Assembly: GCF_029633865.1 (NCBI RefSeq)
Contig: NC_079211.1
Span: 9,792,109-9,856,108 of the forward strand
Length of the DNA stretch: 64,000 nucleotides
DNA from: Lampris incognitus
Lineage: Eukaryota; Chordata; Actinopteri; Lampriformes; Lampridae
Reading direction: 5' to 3'
Shown here one piece after another: positions 23,701 through 35,560 of the stretch (positions are counted from its first letter, which is position 1; each line of letters opens with the position of its first letter). Both the position numbers and the translations under genes were made by a program. A model generated the notes under the pieces. The model did no database searches. It saw nothing but the letters and a program-made list of their open reading frames with translations, and was not told the origin of the DNA.

Positions 23701-26700
23701 AAGCTCACAAAAACTTAAATGACAATATTTCGAATTTGTATCGAAACTAATTTCTAATACTTTTTAGATGCTCACTGTTATGTACATAAGATCCTAAACT
23801 ACATAGTTAGAAGGCTATTGTGGATTTAGGTTTTCAGTGGCTTCAACTATACAAGTCTAAACACAGTTACTTCTGCAGCCCAACTATATTACATATCTGG
23901 CACTCTAATACACATCTGTGGCGGATCTGATCACAAGTTAAAGTCCCATCACCATATGCAAATGTTAGCACTTGTTAATGGGATGGTAAACACACTGGAT
24001 GTGGAGTGGAGTTGGTCGCTAACGTTAAACAGATGTTAACCGGAGTCTGAGGTGTTAACGGTCCCCTCCGTTTAATTAAATGTTGTCGGTTAACAAGCCA
24101 GGAAGCCGTTTTACAACAATCAGACAAACGCAGCTAAGATAATGATTTACTAATTTAAAGGAACAACTCCACAACATAATGCCCGCCACTGTGATGTGCA
24201 GAAAAATAAGGTTTTGTGTCCCCCCTCAGATCCTAACAATTCAGTAGGAAAGTGTAACATGACTGTGACCTTTGATTTGTTGTTTGTAATACCCGTCACC
24301 CAGGAAGTGACGCCTGCCCTTCCGTTGGTCTCAATGTTAAATTTACTGATATAAAGTATCAGCCATGTTATCTAAAATGGCTATTCTTCCTATTTTTTTC
24401 CCCTTTATTTTTTTTATTTTTTTAGGGAGTTGTTCCTTAGCCGATGCAACGGTCTAAGGACAGGATGTTGTGTTGCTGTAAAGCCCCTTGAGGCAAATCG
24501 TGACATTGGGCTATAACAAACAAAATTGACTTGACTTAAAATGTAATTATAATATTTGTGTTATATTTCACAGTGAGGCGTTTCTATGAGTTTTGTGTGT
24601 GGAAGGTGTGTTACCTGTGCGTGAGGCAGGTGTGGTCTGAAAGGCAGACCAGCCTTCTGCTTCATCTGTTGATGTCTAATAAGAGAGAGCAGGGCTGCCT
24701 TGTTCTGGCTTTGGGCATTCGGAGGCCCCCTTGGTGGTCCAGGCCCTGGTCCCCCAGCCTCAAAGTGGGACAGGGGTTTGGTGTTGTTATAGTTGAGTAT
24801 GGAAGAAGGCGCTTGAGTTCCTGCTGAGGGTGGATGACTGAGAGGGGCCCCTGGACCCGGGTGGCTCAGCATGCTCGTGTGGCTTTGCATGTAACCCCCG
24901 GTCCCAGCCTTAGGCGAACCTTTGTTGGGTTGTCCAGATATCAGTAGCTGCTTGGGTGCATTTGGGTTGAAGTCCTGGGGGTAGAGGGAGGGGCTGCTGG
25001 GTTTGTCCATACCAAAGGCACCCCCTAGTGGGCTCTGGGAAGGGTTGGCAGTCTGGGGCCAAGATGGAGGGTGTGGGTGGAACTTAGCTGCCTGCTGCTG
25101 CTGTTGTTGTTGTTGTTTCTGCTGCAGCTGGTTGTGGATCTGTTGAGCTCTCTGCTGCTGGGCAGCCAGCTGCTGGAGCTGTTGGGCAGGAGAAAGGTCT
25201 TTGGAGACTTGGGGGCCAGGGGGGAGGAGGTGGTTGGGAGGCTGGAGCTGCCTAGAGGGAGGTGCCTGCTGAGGCTGCGGATGAGCAGGGGAAGAGGCAG
25301 AGGTGGCAGCCACAGGGGAGCTAGTGGGGAGAGGAGGAGGACCTGAGGAGGTGGGCCTGACATGGGGAGAAGCAGTGCGAGAGTCCTGCTCGAAGGCAGC
25401 CGAGGCCGGGGAGAATTCGGCCTTAATGTTGGCGAGATCAGGAGGAAGGAGGCTCTGAGAGGATTGGCTGGGAGGCACCTGGTGACTACCACCCCCACCT
25501 GCTCCAGAGGAGCTAACCACCCCACTGCCCCCAGCCCCACCGCCTGGGTTGGAGGCCAGGTCAGGAGAATCCTTACGGTCCTCAAAGCCGTCATTGAGGA
25601 TGTCCTGGATGTCCTCATAGGCAACAGAGCGATTCAGCTCCTCCATCAGTTCTGTCCACTCCTGTTCATTCAGGTTGAGGTCAGGGAAAAGGCTGTTATT
25701 GGGTCCGCCCCCTGGGGGGAGCATGCAGGGGAGGATGTCATCAGGCTCCTGCTTCATCTCCTTCAGCCTGAACTCCTGCTCGGCAACCCCGCATTCCCCC
25801 CCAGGAGCGTGGTTGCCATTGGACACCAGGGAGTCCCCAATCCCGTGCTTGGACTCCAAGGGAGAATTGGGGGATAAGCTGCGATTGGCTGAACCGTTGT
25901 CCAGACAGGCCTTCTTGGTGGGGGGGAAGCCATCAGTGAAGCCGTTTACCTGCTCTCTGCCCAGTGGGGAGCTGGCACTCTCCAATTTCCTCTTCACAGT
26001 CTCCTGCAACTAGAGGGACAACAGTGACTTATTAGTCAGTTGTTACATTACAGCAAATCATTATTGCACCCAATTTCAGCCAGATAGGACCAGTCATTAC
26101 TTTAACAACTGCAGCCCCAACCACACTACTAGCATGTCCCTGAGCAAGGGACTGAAACTCATTTCAGCTCCAGGGGTGCCATTCTGCTCCTGACCTTTGA
26201 GAAGGGGGACAATAGAAAATACTTAAATCAAATAAAAACACACACAAAAAAAAAAAAAAAAAAATTGAAACATAATAAAAAAAAAGAGATGAAGACAGGG
26301 AGATGCAAGCTACAGTTTTAGTGATCTCTAATGTTCCAGTAACAGTTTCAAAATCACCTCCAAAGGCAATGTATATTACATTTAAACTTTTCTATTTGGG
26401 GATGGGACATAGGAAAAGCTGCTAGATTTCCAGCAGCTCTCCTTAGGACTTGAAGCGGTTGCCTTCAATAGTACTCAGCTCGCAACGCACTTATGACGCA
26501 GACAAAGGCCTTCCTTATGCAAGCCGCCAGATCTGTGTCCTGCCTGCAGGCTACATCCCAGCACCCAGGCTGGACACATTACTGATCTTGTGATGTGAGC
26601 AGATCTCAGTCCTGAAGCGTGGGCCAGCATTGAGGAGCAGACTGACTCCATATCAGCCCCTAGCAATAAAATGGATAAAAAAGTAGAGCCCGCATAGCTG

Positions 26701-28671
26701 GGATTTTTTTTTTAACCAGCAACTGCGGTCTTTCAAAGTCTGAGTACGCAGGTGAATCCAAACAAAAGTTCAAATCACTTACTATTTCCATGCTTCAGCC
26801 ATTGAGAATGGATGATGATGGTGGGGTGAGGGTTAAAGAGGGACTTTTAAAACCTGAAGATAGCTGAAATGTGAATTGTGTTGAATGGGGTGCATCTTAA
26901 GGATGGTGCTCATCTTTTTTCCCAGTCCATTTTTTTCTGCTCCAATACGCCGTCAAGGCCCTTTTAAAACATTCGGAACAGTTTAGCTAGCTTGAGTTGG
27001 TTTCAGATGTGTGGCCATTTTAATTTGGTGGGCAGTGGGACCTGAGTGAAATATCTAGCTTATGGTCAATGTAGATAGTGTAAGGCAGGGCTTATTGTAC
27101 AGAGGGAAAGGTCATTCACATTTGCCAGTGTGAACAGACAAACCAAATGAAGATAATCACTTAAAATGTGATAATTGTTGACTTGGGAGAAGTTTGTATT
27201 CATCTTTCCTTCTCTGAAGCAGCCTAATCCTGACGAACAAGTATGACTAACGCCTATTTTCCACCAAACCAAGTGACTGACTGCCTTTTATCTTTGTAGA
27301 GCCAAGTTAAGTGTGTTATCCATCCTAGTGGGTCATAAAGACTTACACCGAGTCAATAAAAAAGTTACTGTGTCTAAATGGCTCGCATCCTTTGGAAGGC
27401 CCTGGAATGTCTGGCATTTGGGAAGGCTTTCAATCCAGAGTTCTATACAGTATCAGAGAAAAACACTAACTTGGGCCATTCTGGTTGGGAATAGAGACCT
27501 GAACCGAGGCAGTGTGAGGGCGACGCTCTATTCACTGAGCTACACAGAAGGCAGAACCCCAAATTCTGACAGGCTTAGTGTCATACTCTATTAAGCTGTC
27601 TTACAAGCCTTTTTAAATTGCTTAATGTTATTTAGCAGTAATCGCTTATTATACTGATGACATTTAACTACACCTAGCTTAAATCTGAACAGATTTAAAC
27701 TGAACTTCAATCTGAATTTACATCTAAATCCATATTTAGTTAACACTCTCATCCATGGTTTGTATGACATTAAGGTGTAGATGTCTATCAATTAAATTAA
27801 TAATAAAGACAAAAGATATATTTTACTGGAAAATTTAAAAAAAAGTCTCTCGCATCAGCTTTTGATCCATTAGGCCAATGGCATAATAGAGCCATTGTAT
27901 TTAAGATAACACTTCATTATGGGCAATTTGGCAATTTTTCACCCTAGACGATATCTAATTATTTTTAGTTGTTGTGCCCGATCAGACTGATAATGAGAAA
28001 ACAATAGTATCATTATTATCCTAACTACCACTGCTACAATTACTACATTATTATAGGCAAGAACAGGGTGGAATGAGTCTGAGGAGAGCTGACTGGGTGT
28101 GAACCTCTGACTGTGCGGTGGCAATCTGCACATGGATCGTTTATTCATGCCTGGTATACCTTCAGAACAATAACCCCCATCACACGTGCACACTCACACA
28201 CAGCCTGTGTTTGATCTCGCTATAATCACACTAGTAGTGGCTCTTGCTTTATACTGACACAGAGAGAGACAGAGAGAGAGAGAAAGGCACTTTGTTCCTG
28301 ACTGTTATATGAGGTAGCTCGAAGTAATGCAAAGATAAATACAGACAAACTGTCACAGAGGGACAGAGGTAAAGACAGAGCGTAGGCTGTGTGTGTGTGT
28401 GCGCACGTGGTACGTGTGTGTGTCGTCAGTCTATCCTCTCTTCTGCCCCCAGAGGAAAACATAACTCTAGTGACTCACCAGAACTTCATAGACCTGAAAT
28501 ACTGGTCTGTTTCCTGCCTGCTCCCCTCTCTCCTGCCTCACCTCCCACTGCCCCCCCCCTTCCTCTTCTCTCGCTCCAGAGCAATGCGCCGCCCACCACC
28601 ACAGACCCTCATTAGCATGTGTATAGACTGGGGGAAAGGCAGGGTCCCTGCAACAAAGAACCTTGCACAGG

Positions 28672-28739
<68 letters not shown>

Positions 28740-30056
28740 TGGGCTACAGAGAAGAACCAGCAGGTCCTCTTGAAAGCCTCCAGCCAGCACTTTCTAGGCT
28801 GTGTCACTGATGAGTAGAGCAAGATTTCATTCACTCCTTCAGGTCACCCTGAAGTCAGTTTTCACACAACCATTCAACAGCATGAAGTCACTCTCCACCA
28901 ATCAGATCTAGTCTGTATTCTGCTCGACCAATCACAAGTAATGTAACACAAGCGATAGTTGTATGGTCGGCTCAACCAATCTGATGTATTAGCATGACAG
29001 TTAAATATAGACGTTATACTTTGATTCCAGATGGGAAAAATATTATTCCTCATTGCACCGGGACCTTTCAGCAGCTCAACATGGCGCTGAAAATGAAAAA
29101 CTCCCTTCAGGAAGAAATTATTGAATAAAAAGAATGTCTGCACTGACATTTTTGTTCACAGTGCTGAGTGATGACTAGTACACCGTGAAACCCAACTGAG
29201 ATTAATCTGTTCTTTTGGAAAAGAAAATGACCTTGATGTCCATTTTGGCTTCATCTAACCCGCCCCCCCCGGTCTCTGTCCAAGGACCACCCCATGATGG
29301 TTGGTTACCTGCCAAAGGGGCTGGTAGCAGAGTATAGCTTAGAGTAACAGACAGAATTAAGCAGCATTTGGACGTTGGTCGGTGGTTGTTAATGGAATAT
29401 AAAGAAGAGCGATTGGAGAAGCTCACGGTGTTGACTGGCCCAGCCGAGCCCAGTCTGAATGATGAGTTAGTCGTTTCACACCAGTGCCATGCAGCCTTAG
29501 AGAGACAGCAAGACAGAGAGAGAAAATAAGCAGTTTCATTCACACATCAAATGTGCCTTTTTGCCGGTGGAATCCCATAAAGAAAAAAACGTTCCTTATG
29601 TTGTTGTTTTTTTTCTTGCCACATGAAAAATTCATCCTGAATAATCCTCCACAGCAACTTGCGAAATCAAGTTTTATAAGGTTTTGTGCGGATTACTTGC
29701 AGGGAACAGTGCTCAGAAGGGAACGGCCAGGACAACAGAGCTAGAATCTAATTTTATCAAAAGAATTCCATTTACTTGTGATAACATTTGACTGATACAG
29801 CGGTTTGCGTCCTGAAGAGGTAAACTCTGACATCAACAGCTGAAGGATTCCAGTCTGTCTTGGCCTTGTCCGGCAACATACATTTTCACGCAAAATACAC
29901 AATATCTGTACTCTGTGGCGGGTGAGCGAGAGGGGCAGACATCTTGGTCACATTCTTGTAGTCTGCATACATACTTTAAGCATGACTACCTGTATAACCA
30001 TGACTATCTGCACTACATTTTTTAAAATGAATTCCAATGAGTGACATCACTATGGA

Positions 30057-30116
<60 letters not shown>

Positions 30117-32497
30117 CACACTTATTTTTTGAGCACTTTCCCCCATTGAGTGTTAATTTTACCAAAGATGTATATATGTATATATATGAAACACTCAACG
30201 GCAGGGAAAGTGCTCCACAAATAAGGAGCAAACTAATTTACTTGACTCACTGGATTCTATAGCGTTTTTTTCTTCTTCCGGAAACTGTAAATGGTGTTGA
30301 TAAAAGTGCTCAACAAATGAGGAGTGGAATATCAATATAGATGTAGAAAAAAGGGAAAAAAAGTATTGGCAGCTGATGAGCACGCGACGCACAAAACAAG
30401 CTTGTACTGCTATGTATTAAGGTTTTTTCATACATCTATATCAATATATATATATCAATATATATATATATAGAGGAGCCATTCCTGGTAGCTAGCTGGG
30501 TGAATGTGGACTGAAACAGAGACTGTCTCCAACTTCAGTCAATCATTGATCCAGATGGACCACCTACAGCCCTGTCCTCCACATAGTACACCCACAACAA
30601 TGAAGTGTCAACACCTTCAGATGGAGAGCTGGTAGTTTCCTAAGACTTCACGCAAATGTACACATACACACACACTCACACAAACAAACACACTCAACTT
30701 GGCATGCTGATCTCGGCTCAGTGGAGTAAGTGATGAGTCAGCTCCATGGGCAGTCAGACCCCGGGGGTGGGTTTGGGTTTTTTTAGCAATACTAATGAGT
30801 CACCCTACGGGGATCCAGTCATATTGTCCTGGTGTGGCCAACCAGCCCATTTCCCCAAGGCCTCCAAGAGGCTAAAATTTTTAAGCGTACTGCCAAAACT
30901 GAGTCAATATAGTCTCCCTCCCTGGGAGGGAGTAGGTTCATTACAACCTATTAGTGATGGATGTCAATGCACTGAAATAAGAAACACCTATTTCACTGTA
31001 ATTACACTTTCTCTGTGTCCCCACCAGAAGAGATGTTTAGTCTCTGAAAGCAGCAAGGTCACTCAGGGCAGAGACACACACACACACACACACACACAGA
31101 GAGGAAAATACCCCCTTACGTTAACACTGAACCACAAAGTTCAGTGGGTCTACAACAAGCTGAACTACAGACAACTTTGGATGCTTTCAATGTGCTGTGG
31201 ACCAAAATGATACACCAGGCATTCTAAAATGTCACATCTATCTTTACATACTGATGAGAAGAAATGACAACAATTTGCAGCACTTTTAGAGGCATAGCAA
31301 TGTTATGAATCCAGACTTTGGTTGAGAAAATTAGATTTTACAGTCTGAAGCCTCTAGACTGTAGAGACACCAATTGTTGAACTAAATGTCAAGATGTTTT
31401 GTTAAAAATGAGTCAGTGTTATGGACTAAAACACAGACCTTCTAGAGTCTTAGATGTTATCACACTCACATGTCCCAACGACAGAAAGGGCACTACGTCT
31501 CTCTGAGGATACTCTCTCAAGCCTGCGGCAGACTTGGATTGGATCTGACTATTTGCTCAGTTCTCAGCTGAACTGGTTTAGCCTACAGAACATTGAAGAC
31601 AGAAAGACTTGAGTCTGGCCCTCTATTTCACATACTACTGCTTCACCTGCTGCCACATAACTGACAATAAACTGTTACTTAAAACAACTGCATGTTGGAA
31701 AAACTGCACTATGCACATTTATGTAAACATACCCATGTTCTATATACATTGTTCTAGCAGCGTGCAGTAAATGAAGCTCTCGTCAAACCACTTCAGGACA
31801 ACAGAGGTCATGTGACTGCCATCAGGCAGCATGGCTACAAACATGCCTTCCACCGTCAATCACTGCAGCTCCACATATAATGCTGTGGTTTCATTTGTAG
31901 TAGTCTATGGCCCACCAGCTCATTGAAAAAAACATGAGCACATCTTTCAGAGTAAATAATAATAATAATAATCATTACATTTATATAGCACTTTTCTAGG
32001 CACCCAGAACGCTTCACATCGACGGGGGTAGGCAACTCACTTCAACCACCACCAATGTGTAGCACCCACCTGTAAAGTCCCTTAAGGGTGTTATTCTTAA
32101 GAGCTTTTGTGAAAAATCTTGAGTCGACAACCAACGCAGGGACGAGCGTCCTTTTAACCGTTCAACTTACCGCGATCAAAGTGCTGTTTCTGCTCTGCTC
32201 CCCGGGCGCGCCACTCTCACCCAGGTCGGCGTTGCTGCCCCCGGTCCCTGCCCCCCTCTGCGCCGCCTGGTCGCCGCTTGGCTGGGGCTGCCTGTGCTTG
32301 TTCGACCGCTTGGCTTTGGTCTGTAAGCAGCGCTGGTGCAGCGCGAAGGTCTGCTGCCGCTCCAGCTCCAGCCTCTCCAGCGCCGTGCTCTCGTAGCGGT
32401 TCTCGCAACCGCTGTGGTGCCGCCGGAAGAGCTCGATCCTCCGGCGGAGCCTCTCCATCACCGCGCTGTGTCGCGGTGCGACGAAATCCGCCATCAT
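14266..32497 (-). CDS. MAML1: Mastermind-like transcriptional co-activator 1 (5 coding exons)
   Basis: Nuclear co-activator that binds the groove formed by Notch intracellular domain and CSL/RBPJ and recruits p300. Coding exons are 32497-32171, 26009-24615, 19716-19423, 17639-17510 and 15362-14266 (327, 1395, 294, 130 and 1097 bp). The phases close and give 1080 residues, against 1016 in human. Residues about 1-65 carry the basic Notch-binding helix (PRHSAVMERLRRRIEL, LERLELERQQTFALHQRC). Exon 2 carries the acidic segment PDLNLNEQEWTELMEEL. Exon 4 carries QLQRHLTRPPPQYQD, and the C-terminus DLVDSLL..EWMDDLDELL, all as in vertebrate MAML1. Much of the rest is Gln, Pro, Gly and Asn rich with CAG runs. 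Position between CANX and LTC4S favours MAML1 over MAML2 or MAML3. The start is the first of two tandem ATGs. Confidence 0.95.
16585..17033 (-). mobile_element. SINE family A, copy A4, full length
   Basis: Complete minus-strand copy in MAML1 intron 4. The target duplication is AGAACTGATTTT (16571-16582) and AGAACTGGTTTT (17034-17045), with one mismatch. Confidence 0.9.
17510..17639 (-). CDS. MAML1: MAML1 coding exon 4
   Basis: 130 bp, residues 673-715 plus one base. Acceptor TTCAG|GAGAAG, donor CCCCG|GTATGA. Encodes QRHLTRPPPQYQDQ, nearly identical to human MAML1. Confidence 0.93.
18095..18145 (+). mobile_element. Short LINE 3' tail
   Basis: AATTTCCCCTCGGGGATGAA followed by TAAAGTACTTGGATTCTGAT is a typical fish LINE 3' terminus. 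No upstream LINE coding sequence is visible. Confidence 0.5.
18722..19103 (-). mobile_element. SINE family A, copy A5, 5'-truncated
   Basis: Minus-strand copy in MAML1 intron 3 that stops in the head region after the B box (GGTTCGAATCCC). TCCATTTT flanks both sides as a probable target duplication. Confidence 0.87.
19423..19716 (-). CDS. MAML1: MAML1 coding exon 3
   Basis: 294 bp, residues 575-672. Acceptor CTGCAG|GAGCAG, donor GAACAG|GTACAG. Starts EQNAYSAPPHG, then Gln/His-rich repeats ending QQMMVEQ, like the human Gln-rich block before the QRHLTRPPPQ motif. Confidence 0.92.
20669..20756. repeat. (GA)n microsatellite
   Basis: About 88 bases of pure GA repeat inside a wider purine-rich tract (20240-20820) in MAML1 intron 2. 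Confidence 0.97.
21210..21530 (+). mobile_element. Probable LINE 3' UTR and TCTA/TCCA repeat
   Basis: An AT-rich stretch ends with GTGCAATGACAATAAAGGAC, then CTATCTATCTAT and CCATCCATCC. This tail plus microsatellite form is common at fish LINE 3' ends. No protein block supports a family. Confidence 0.4.
23220..23560. promoter_or_regulatory. CpG-dense patch in MAML1 intron 2
   Basis: About 340 bases with many CpGs and G/C runs in an AT-rich intron. It could be an intragenic CpG island, an alternative promoter or an old insertion. The open frames across it (23199-23438) match nothing I recognise. Confidence 0.35.
24424..24538 (+). mobile_element. L2/CR1-like LINE 3' tail fragment
   Basis: GGAGTTGTTCCTTAGCCGAT, GGTCTAAGGACAGGATGTTG and TTGGGCTATAACAAA match the tail of the element at 1-1537 closely. 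It lies 77 bases from MAML1 exon 2, on the opposite strand to the gene. Confidence 0.8.
24615..26009 (-). CDS. MAML1: MAML1 coding exon 2
   Basis: 1395 bp, residues 110-574, phase 0 at both ends. Acceptor CTCTAG|TTGCAG gives LQETVKRKLESA, matching human LHDTVKRNLDSA. Donor is CACAG|GTAACA. Holds the p300-binding activation region and Gln runs. Confidence 0.93.
26110..26275 (+). repeat. SINE/LINE tail-like fragment with poly-A
   Basis: GTCCCTGAGCAAGG and CTCCAGGGGTGCC resemble the second half of copy B2. It ends in AAATAAAAACACACAC and a 19-base A run. A degraded retroposed fragment is likely. Confidence 0.4.
28676..28736. repeat. (GT)n microsatellite
   Basis: About 30 uninterrupted GT units in MAML1 intron 1. 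Confidence 0.97.
30056..30112. repeat. Compound (GT)n(TA)n microsatellite
   Basis: About 12 GT units followed directly by about 16 TA units, then TACATACACAC. Confidence 0.96.
31956..32075. repeat. Fish dispersed repeat fragment
   Basis: TAATAATAATAATAA, then ATTTATATAGCACTTTTCTA, GGCACCCAGAACGCTTCAC and CAACCACCACCAATGTG. I recognise this as a frequent fish repeat end, family not named. It lies 95 bases from MAML1 exon 1. Confidence 0.55.
32171..32497 (-). CDS. MAML1: MAML1 coding exon 1
   Basis: Residues 1-109. Starts ATGATGGCGGATTTC (MMADF); the second ATG is an equally good start. Contains the Notch/CSL-binding helix, then a Lys/Arg-rich and Ser/Gly linker. Donor is ATCGCG|GTAAGT. Confidence 0.93.
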
Positions 32498-34200
32498 CAA
32501 TAAAGGGGTTTTCGTGAACTCCGGCCTCAGGTCTCGTCCATAAAATGCCGAGTTCGCCTCCTCTTAAGTACGGGCGCCCTACAACCCCCCTTATCCTTTA
32601 CAAAGAGCCCTCCGCTGGCTTCATAGAAGCCACCTTTGTCTTGCTAATGGCCTTTAGGCACAGCAGAAGTCTGAGGGTCAGCGCAGATTTCTGCAGCAAT
32701 TCAAGCAGACGTCTGGTCCGGCCCAATTTTCAAATCGCCCCAACGACGGCGAGGCGCTCGAACCCCATCCCGAATCTTCTGCAACTCGCCGTGGCTCTAC
32801 ACGCTACGTTGAGGTCCGCCAGCAGGCTCCGAGCATCGCCTACGTCCGAGCATCGCCGACCCGACCTACAACCAAACAACAAGCACAGATTTTCTTTCTC
32901 CCCAGCGTGTTTTGTTGTTGAATATACGTGTAAACAACCGTAACGTTTTTACATAGTGTGTCAAACGCTAAACGCGTTGTAAGGGCAATAATTACATTGT
33001 CCTACTCCAGCCCCGAACCGCTGGAAGGTGGACCGGCGCATTCCTTTACACTCGAAAACAAAAAAAGTTGGGAGCGAAGCGTCGGGGGGGGGGAAAAAAG
33101 AGAAAAGCTCCCAACTTTTGGAGGCTGACAAAAGTTGTCGTGCGCCGGGCTGGCTCGATTAAAAGGATACCGCCGCCGTCCGCCGTATAGGCGGCAATGC
33201 CGGGACACCGCGAACGAAACAAAACGGCTGGGATCCGTCTCAACTGTCTCCAAGTTTGTTTCACGCAAGCGTTAGCAACGTTAGCCGACGACTAGCTAAC
33301 GTCAAAACCGAGTCCGCCGCTGCGCCGTTAGTTAGCTTAGCTGCTAGCGTTAGCTAACCCCGGGGGTGAATTGGTCTCTCTGCGGCCAATTAGCTTGGGA
33401 CGCTGAAAGCTAGCGAAGCTCGGCTATAACGTCGGTCGCTTTCTGTGCCGCACGACGGCTTAGCGTTAGCCGCTAGCGTTAGCCGGACTCGGCGAGCAGC
33501 GACACTCGCCTTCCTGGGGGGAAACTCGAGAGGGTAAAATCGAGCACCCAGACAAGCAGACCCTACCGACTAGAGCCGATGCTAAAAAAGGGACAGACGG
33601 CGACTAACCGATCCAGAAAGTGAAATCAGGCTCCAGGTTTGACTTACTGTGAACCAAGCGTCGCTGTCTTACGTTTCCACAGCATCTGTCAGGCGAACAG
33701 CTGTTTCCCCCTCCTCGGCGCTAACTAGCTCGAGCGGCTAGCGGCTAACCCCCCCCCCCCCCGAACGAGCCGCACTGGCGAGCTACGGATGTGGCTGACG
33801 CTAGCCAGGCTAGCCAGGCTAGCTAGCTAGCTAGCTTGGCAGCGTTTAAACAAAGCATGATGCTCAGACTTTTACGGCGCACTTCTTTTTTACACGTTAT
33901 CCGCGTAGCCGAACCTGCCGGACCAACCCCGGGCCCGGGGTACCGGCGACTCGCGAGAGAAACCGAATCCGTCAACAGCGAACGAGTCAACTCTGTCCCC
34001 CCTGTTCGCCGTTTCTATTGTTTTCCAGTGGACCAGCAGGTCTCCGTCGCCATTTTGAAAGTTTTTTTTTCCTTTTTTCTTTTTTTTTTTCCAACACCGA
34101 CAGGAGTCACGTCGCTGCGCCCCGCCTTCGCCGGTGAATGACAGCGGAGGTGGCCAATAGAAAAGAAGGAAAACTCTGGGGAATTTGTCACGCCCGCATT
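32498..34200 (-). promoter_or_regulatory. MAML1 5' region, CpG-rich promoter with GCTAGC/GTTAGC cluster
   Basis: High CpG content extends from exon 1 to about 34200. From 33270 to 33850 the hexamers GCTAGC, GTTAGC and GCTAAC recur many times, ending in GCTAGCTAGCTAGCTAGC near 33817. A start site cannot be placed exactly. No convincing exon on the plus strand was found. Confidence 0.55.
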
Positions 34201-35560
34201 CCTCGCGACCCGCCATGTAACTTCGAATTTTTTCATGTTTCTTCCCACCTCGGATCCCACGTCAGGATCCCAGACCAAAATTAATAGTCCGGCGTGGCAA
34301 ATCGCGTCGCGGGAATGTCAGAAATCCTGTGTGACTTGAAACCATGATGACGCTTCATCCCAGCCGCGAGGATGCTGTCCTTTTTAATATTCATGATGTA
34401 GGTCCACTTCTTTGATGCTGTACGTCTGCTCCCGGATACTCATTCATTTGAACGGCTGCTCTGACACCGACCCCCCCCCTCTCCCCCCCCCCCCTCAGAA
34501 AACGTATTGTAACGTGCATGGATTAGTAGACACGCTGGCCTCCTGCGATGCGGGCGATACGGGCTCGCTTCCCGGCCGCGGCACTTCCTGTGGCTGCGTT
34601 GTCCCCCCGAATTCGCTACAGTATCTTAATATAATCCAGATCATGTAGGCTAGTGCTAAGGTCAGCTCATGTGTTGACGTCATATTTCTCAGGACAGAGG
34701 GTGGTAGGTGGAAAAAAAAATATGCAGGTAACTATTATCCACAGGCCATGGTGGCCAGTGTTACCCCAACATTCACAGTCACCAGACAGCTGTTTTGGAA
34801 GGGAACCGGGCCCTGAACTAATGGTTGGGTCGCCACAAAGCTGGGAGAAATGAGTAACTCAAAACATTCAGCAGCACTTGACGTGACGTCAATCCCGCTC
34901 TCTCTCTGATACAAACTCGACTGTTTTCCCTATGGTTGCCTTGCTGTTTGAGGGTTTTAACATGACCCCGTTTTTAGGTGTCCTAAACCCAAAGGAATAC
35001 AGACATGCGTTTGCTAGTGTCGGCTCGCTTCTCAGGGCAGCGGAAGTGATCTAATTTGGTTCGGACCGGATGTGAGTTTGGCACGTGTACGCTTCTGACA
35101 AAGCAATGATTTGGAATCTCAAAACTCACACTGGAGACTCGCAGCTCTTCTCTAGACTCCTCTCCAGCTATGAAGCCGGACTCTTTCAAACCTACGCGCT
35201 CTGGATTGGTGTTATTGTTAAGTGTCGATACTCTTCAATGTATCTGAATGCATTTGCCTTGAATGCTTGCCTACATGTTCTTCGCTCATCGTTACAGATC
35301 AACCAGTTTTCTCTTCTTCCTCTGTGGTGTTTGATCCATTTAACCCATCCATGGGGGTTGGGCTCCGTGACGCTACTTTAGATTTACATGGGGTTTCTTG
35401 AAATCCCCACTGAATGACAACTGGGTCAACAAATAATTGTTACATTTTTCAATGACGGGACATCTAATCTAATCAGTTTGAGAAGAAAACTGCCTATGGT
35501 GCACCCTCACGGTAGTTTTTCAAAACACAGACAGTGACGACGAGGAAAAAAGTCTCCATT
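34201..35560. other. Intergenic, no gene recognised
   Basis: No exon or large repeat is seen between the MAML1 promoter and the probable CANX 3' UTR. Near 34520-34610 a GC-rich patch with GGGCTCGCTTCCC loosely resembles a tRNA B box. Confidence 0.45.

Larger units (their letters stand above)
26280..31950. other. MAML1 intron 1, mostly unique sequence
   Basis: No exon or large transposon is recognised across 5.7 kb. It contains a (GT)n run at 28676-28736, a GT-TA compound microsatellite at 30056-30112, TA-rich runs near 30440-30474 and CA runs near 31075-31097. Confidence 0.6.

Noticed and set aside
25362-25877. Long plus-strand frame opposite MAML1 exon 2
   Set aside because: Shadow frame caused by the GC-rich coding strand; the minus frame has conserved mastermind motifs.
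33836-34141. 101-residue plus-strand frame upstream of MAML1
   Set aside because: Lies in the CpG-rich promoter, ends in a Phe run from a T tract, and has no recognisable domain.
34510-34620. Possible tRNA-like patch (GGGCTCGCTTCCC)
   Set aside because: No clover-leaf could be drawn and no matching A box at the right spacing; left as unexplained GC-rich sequence.
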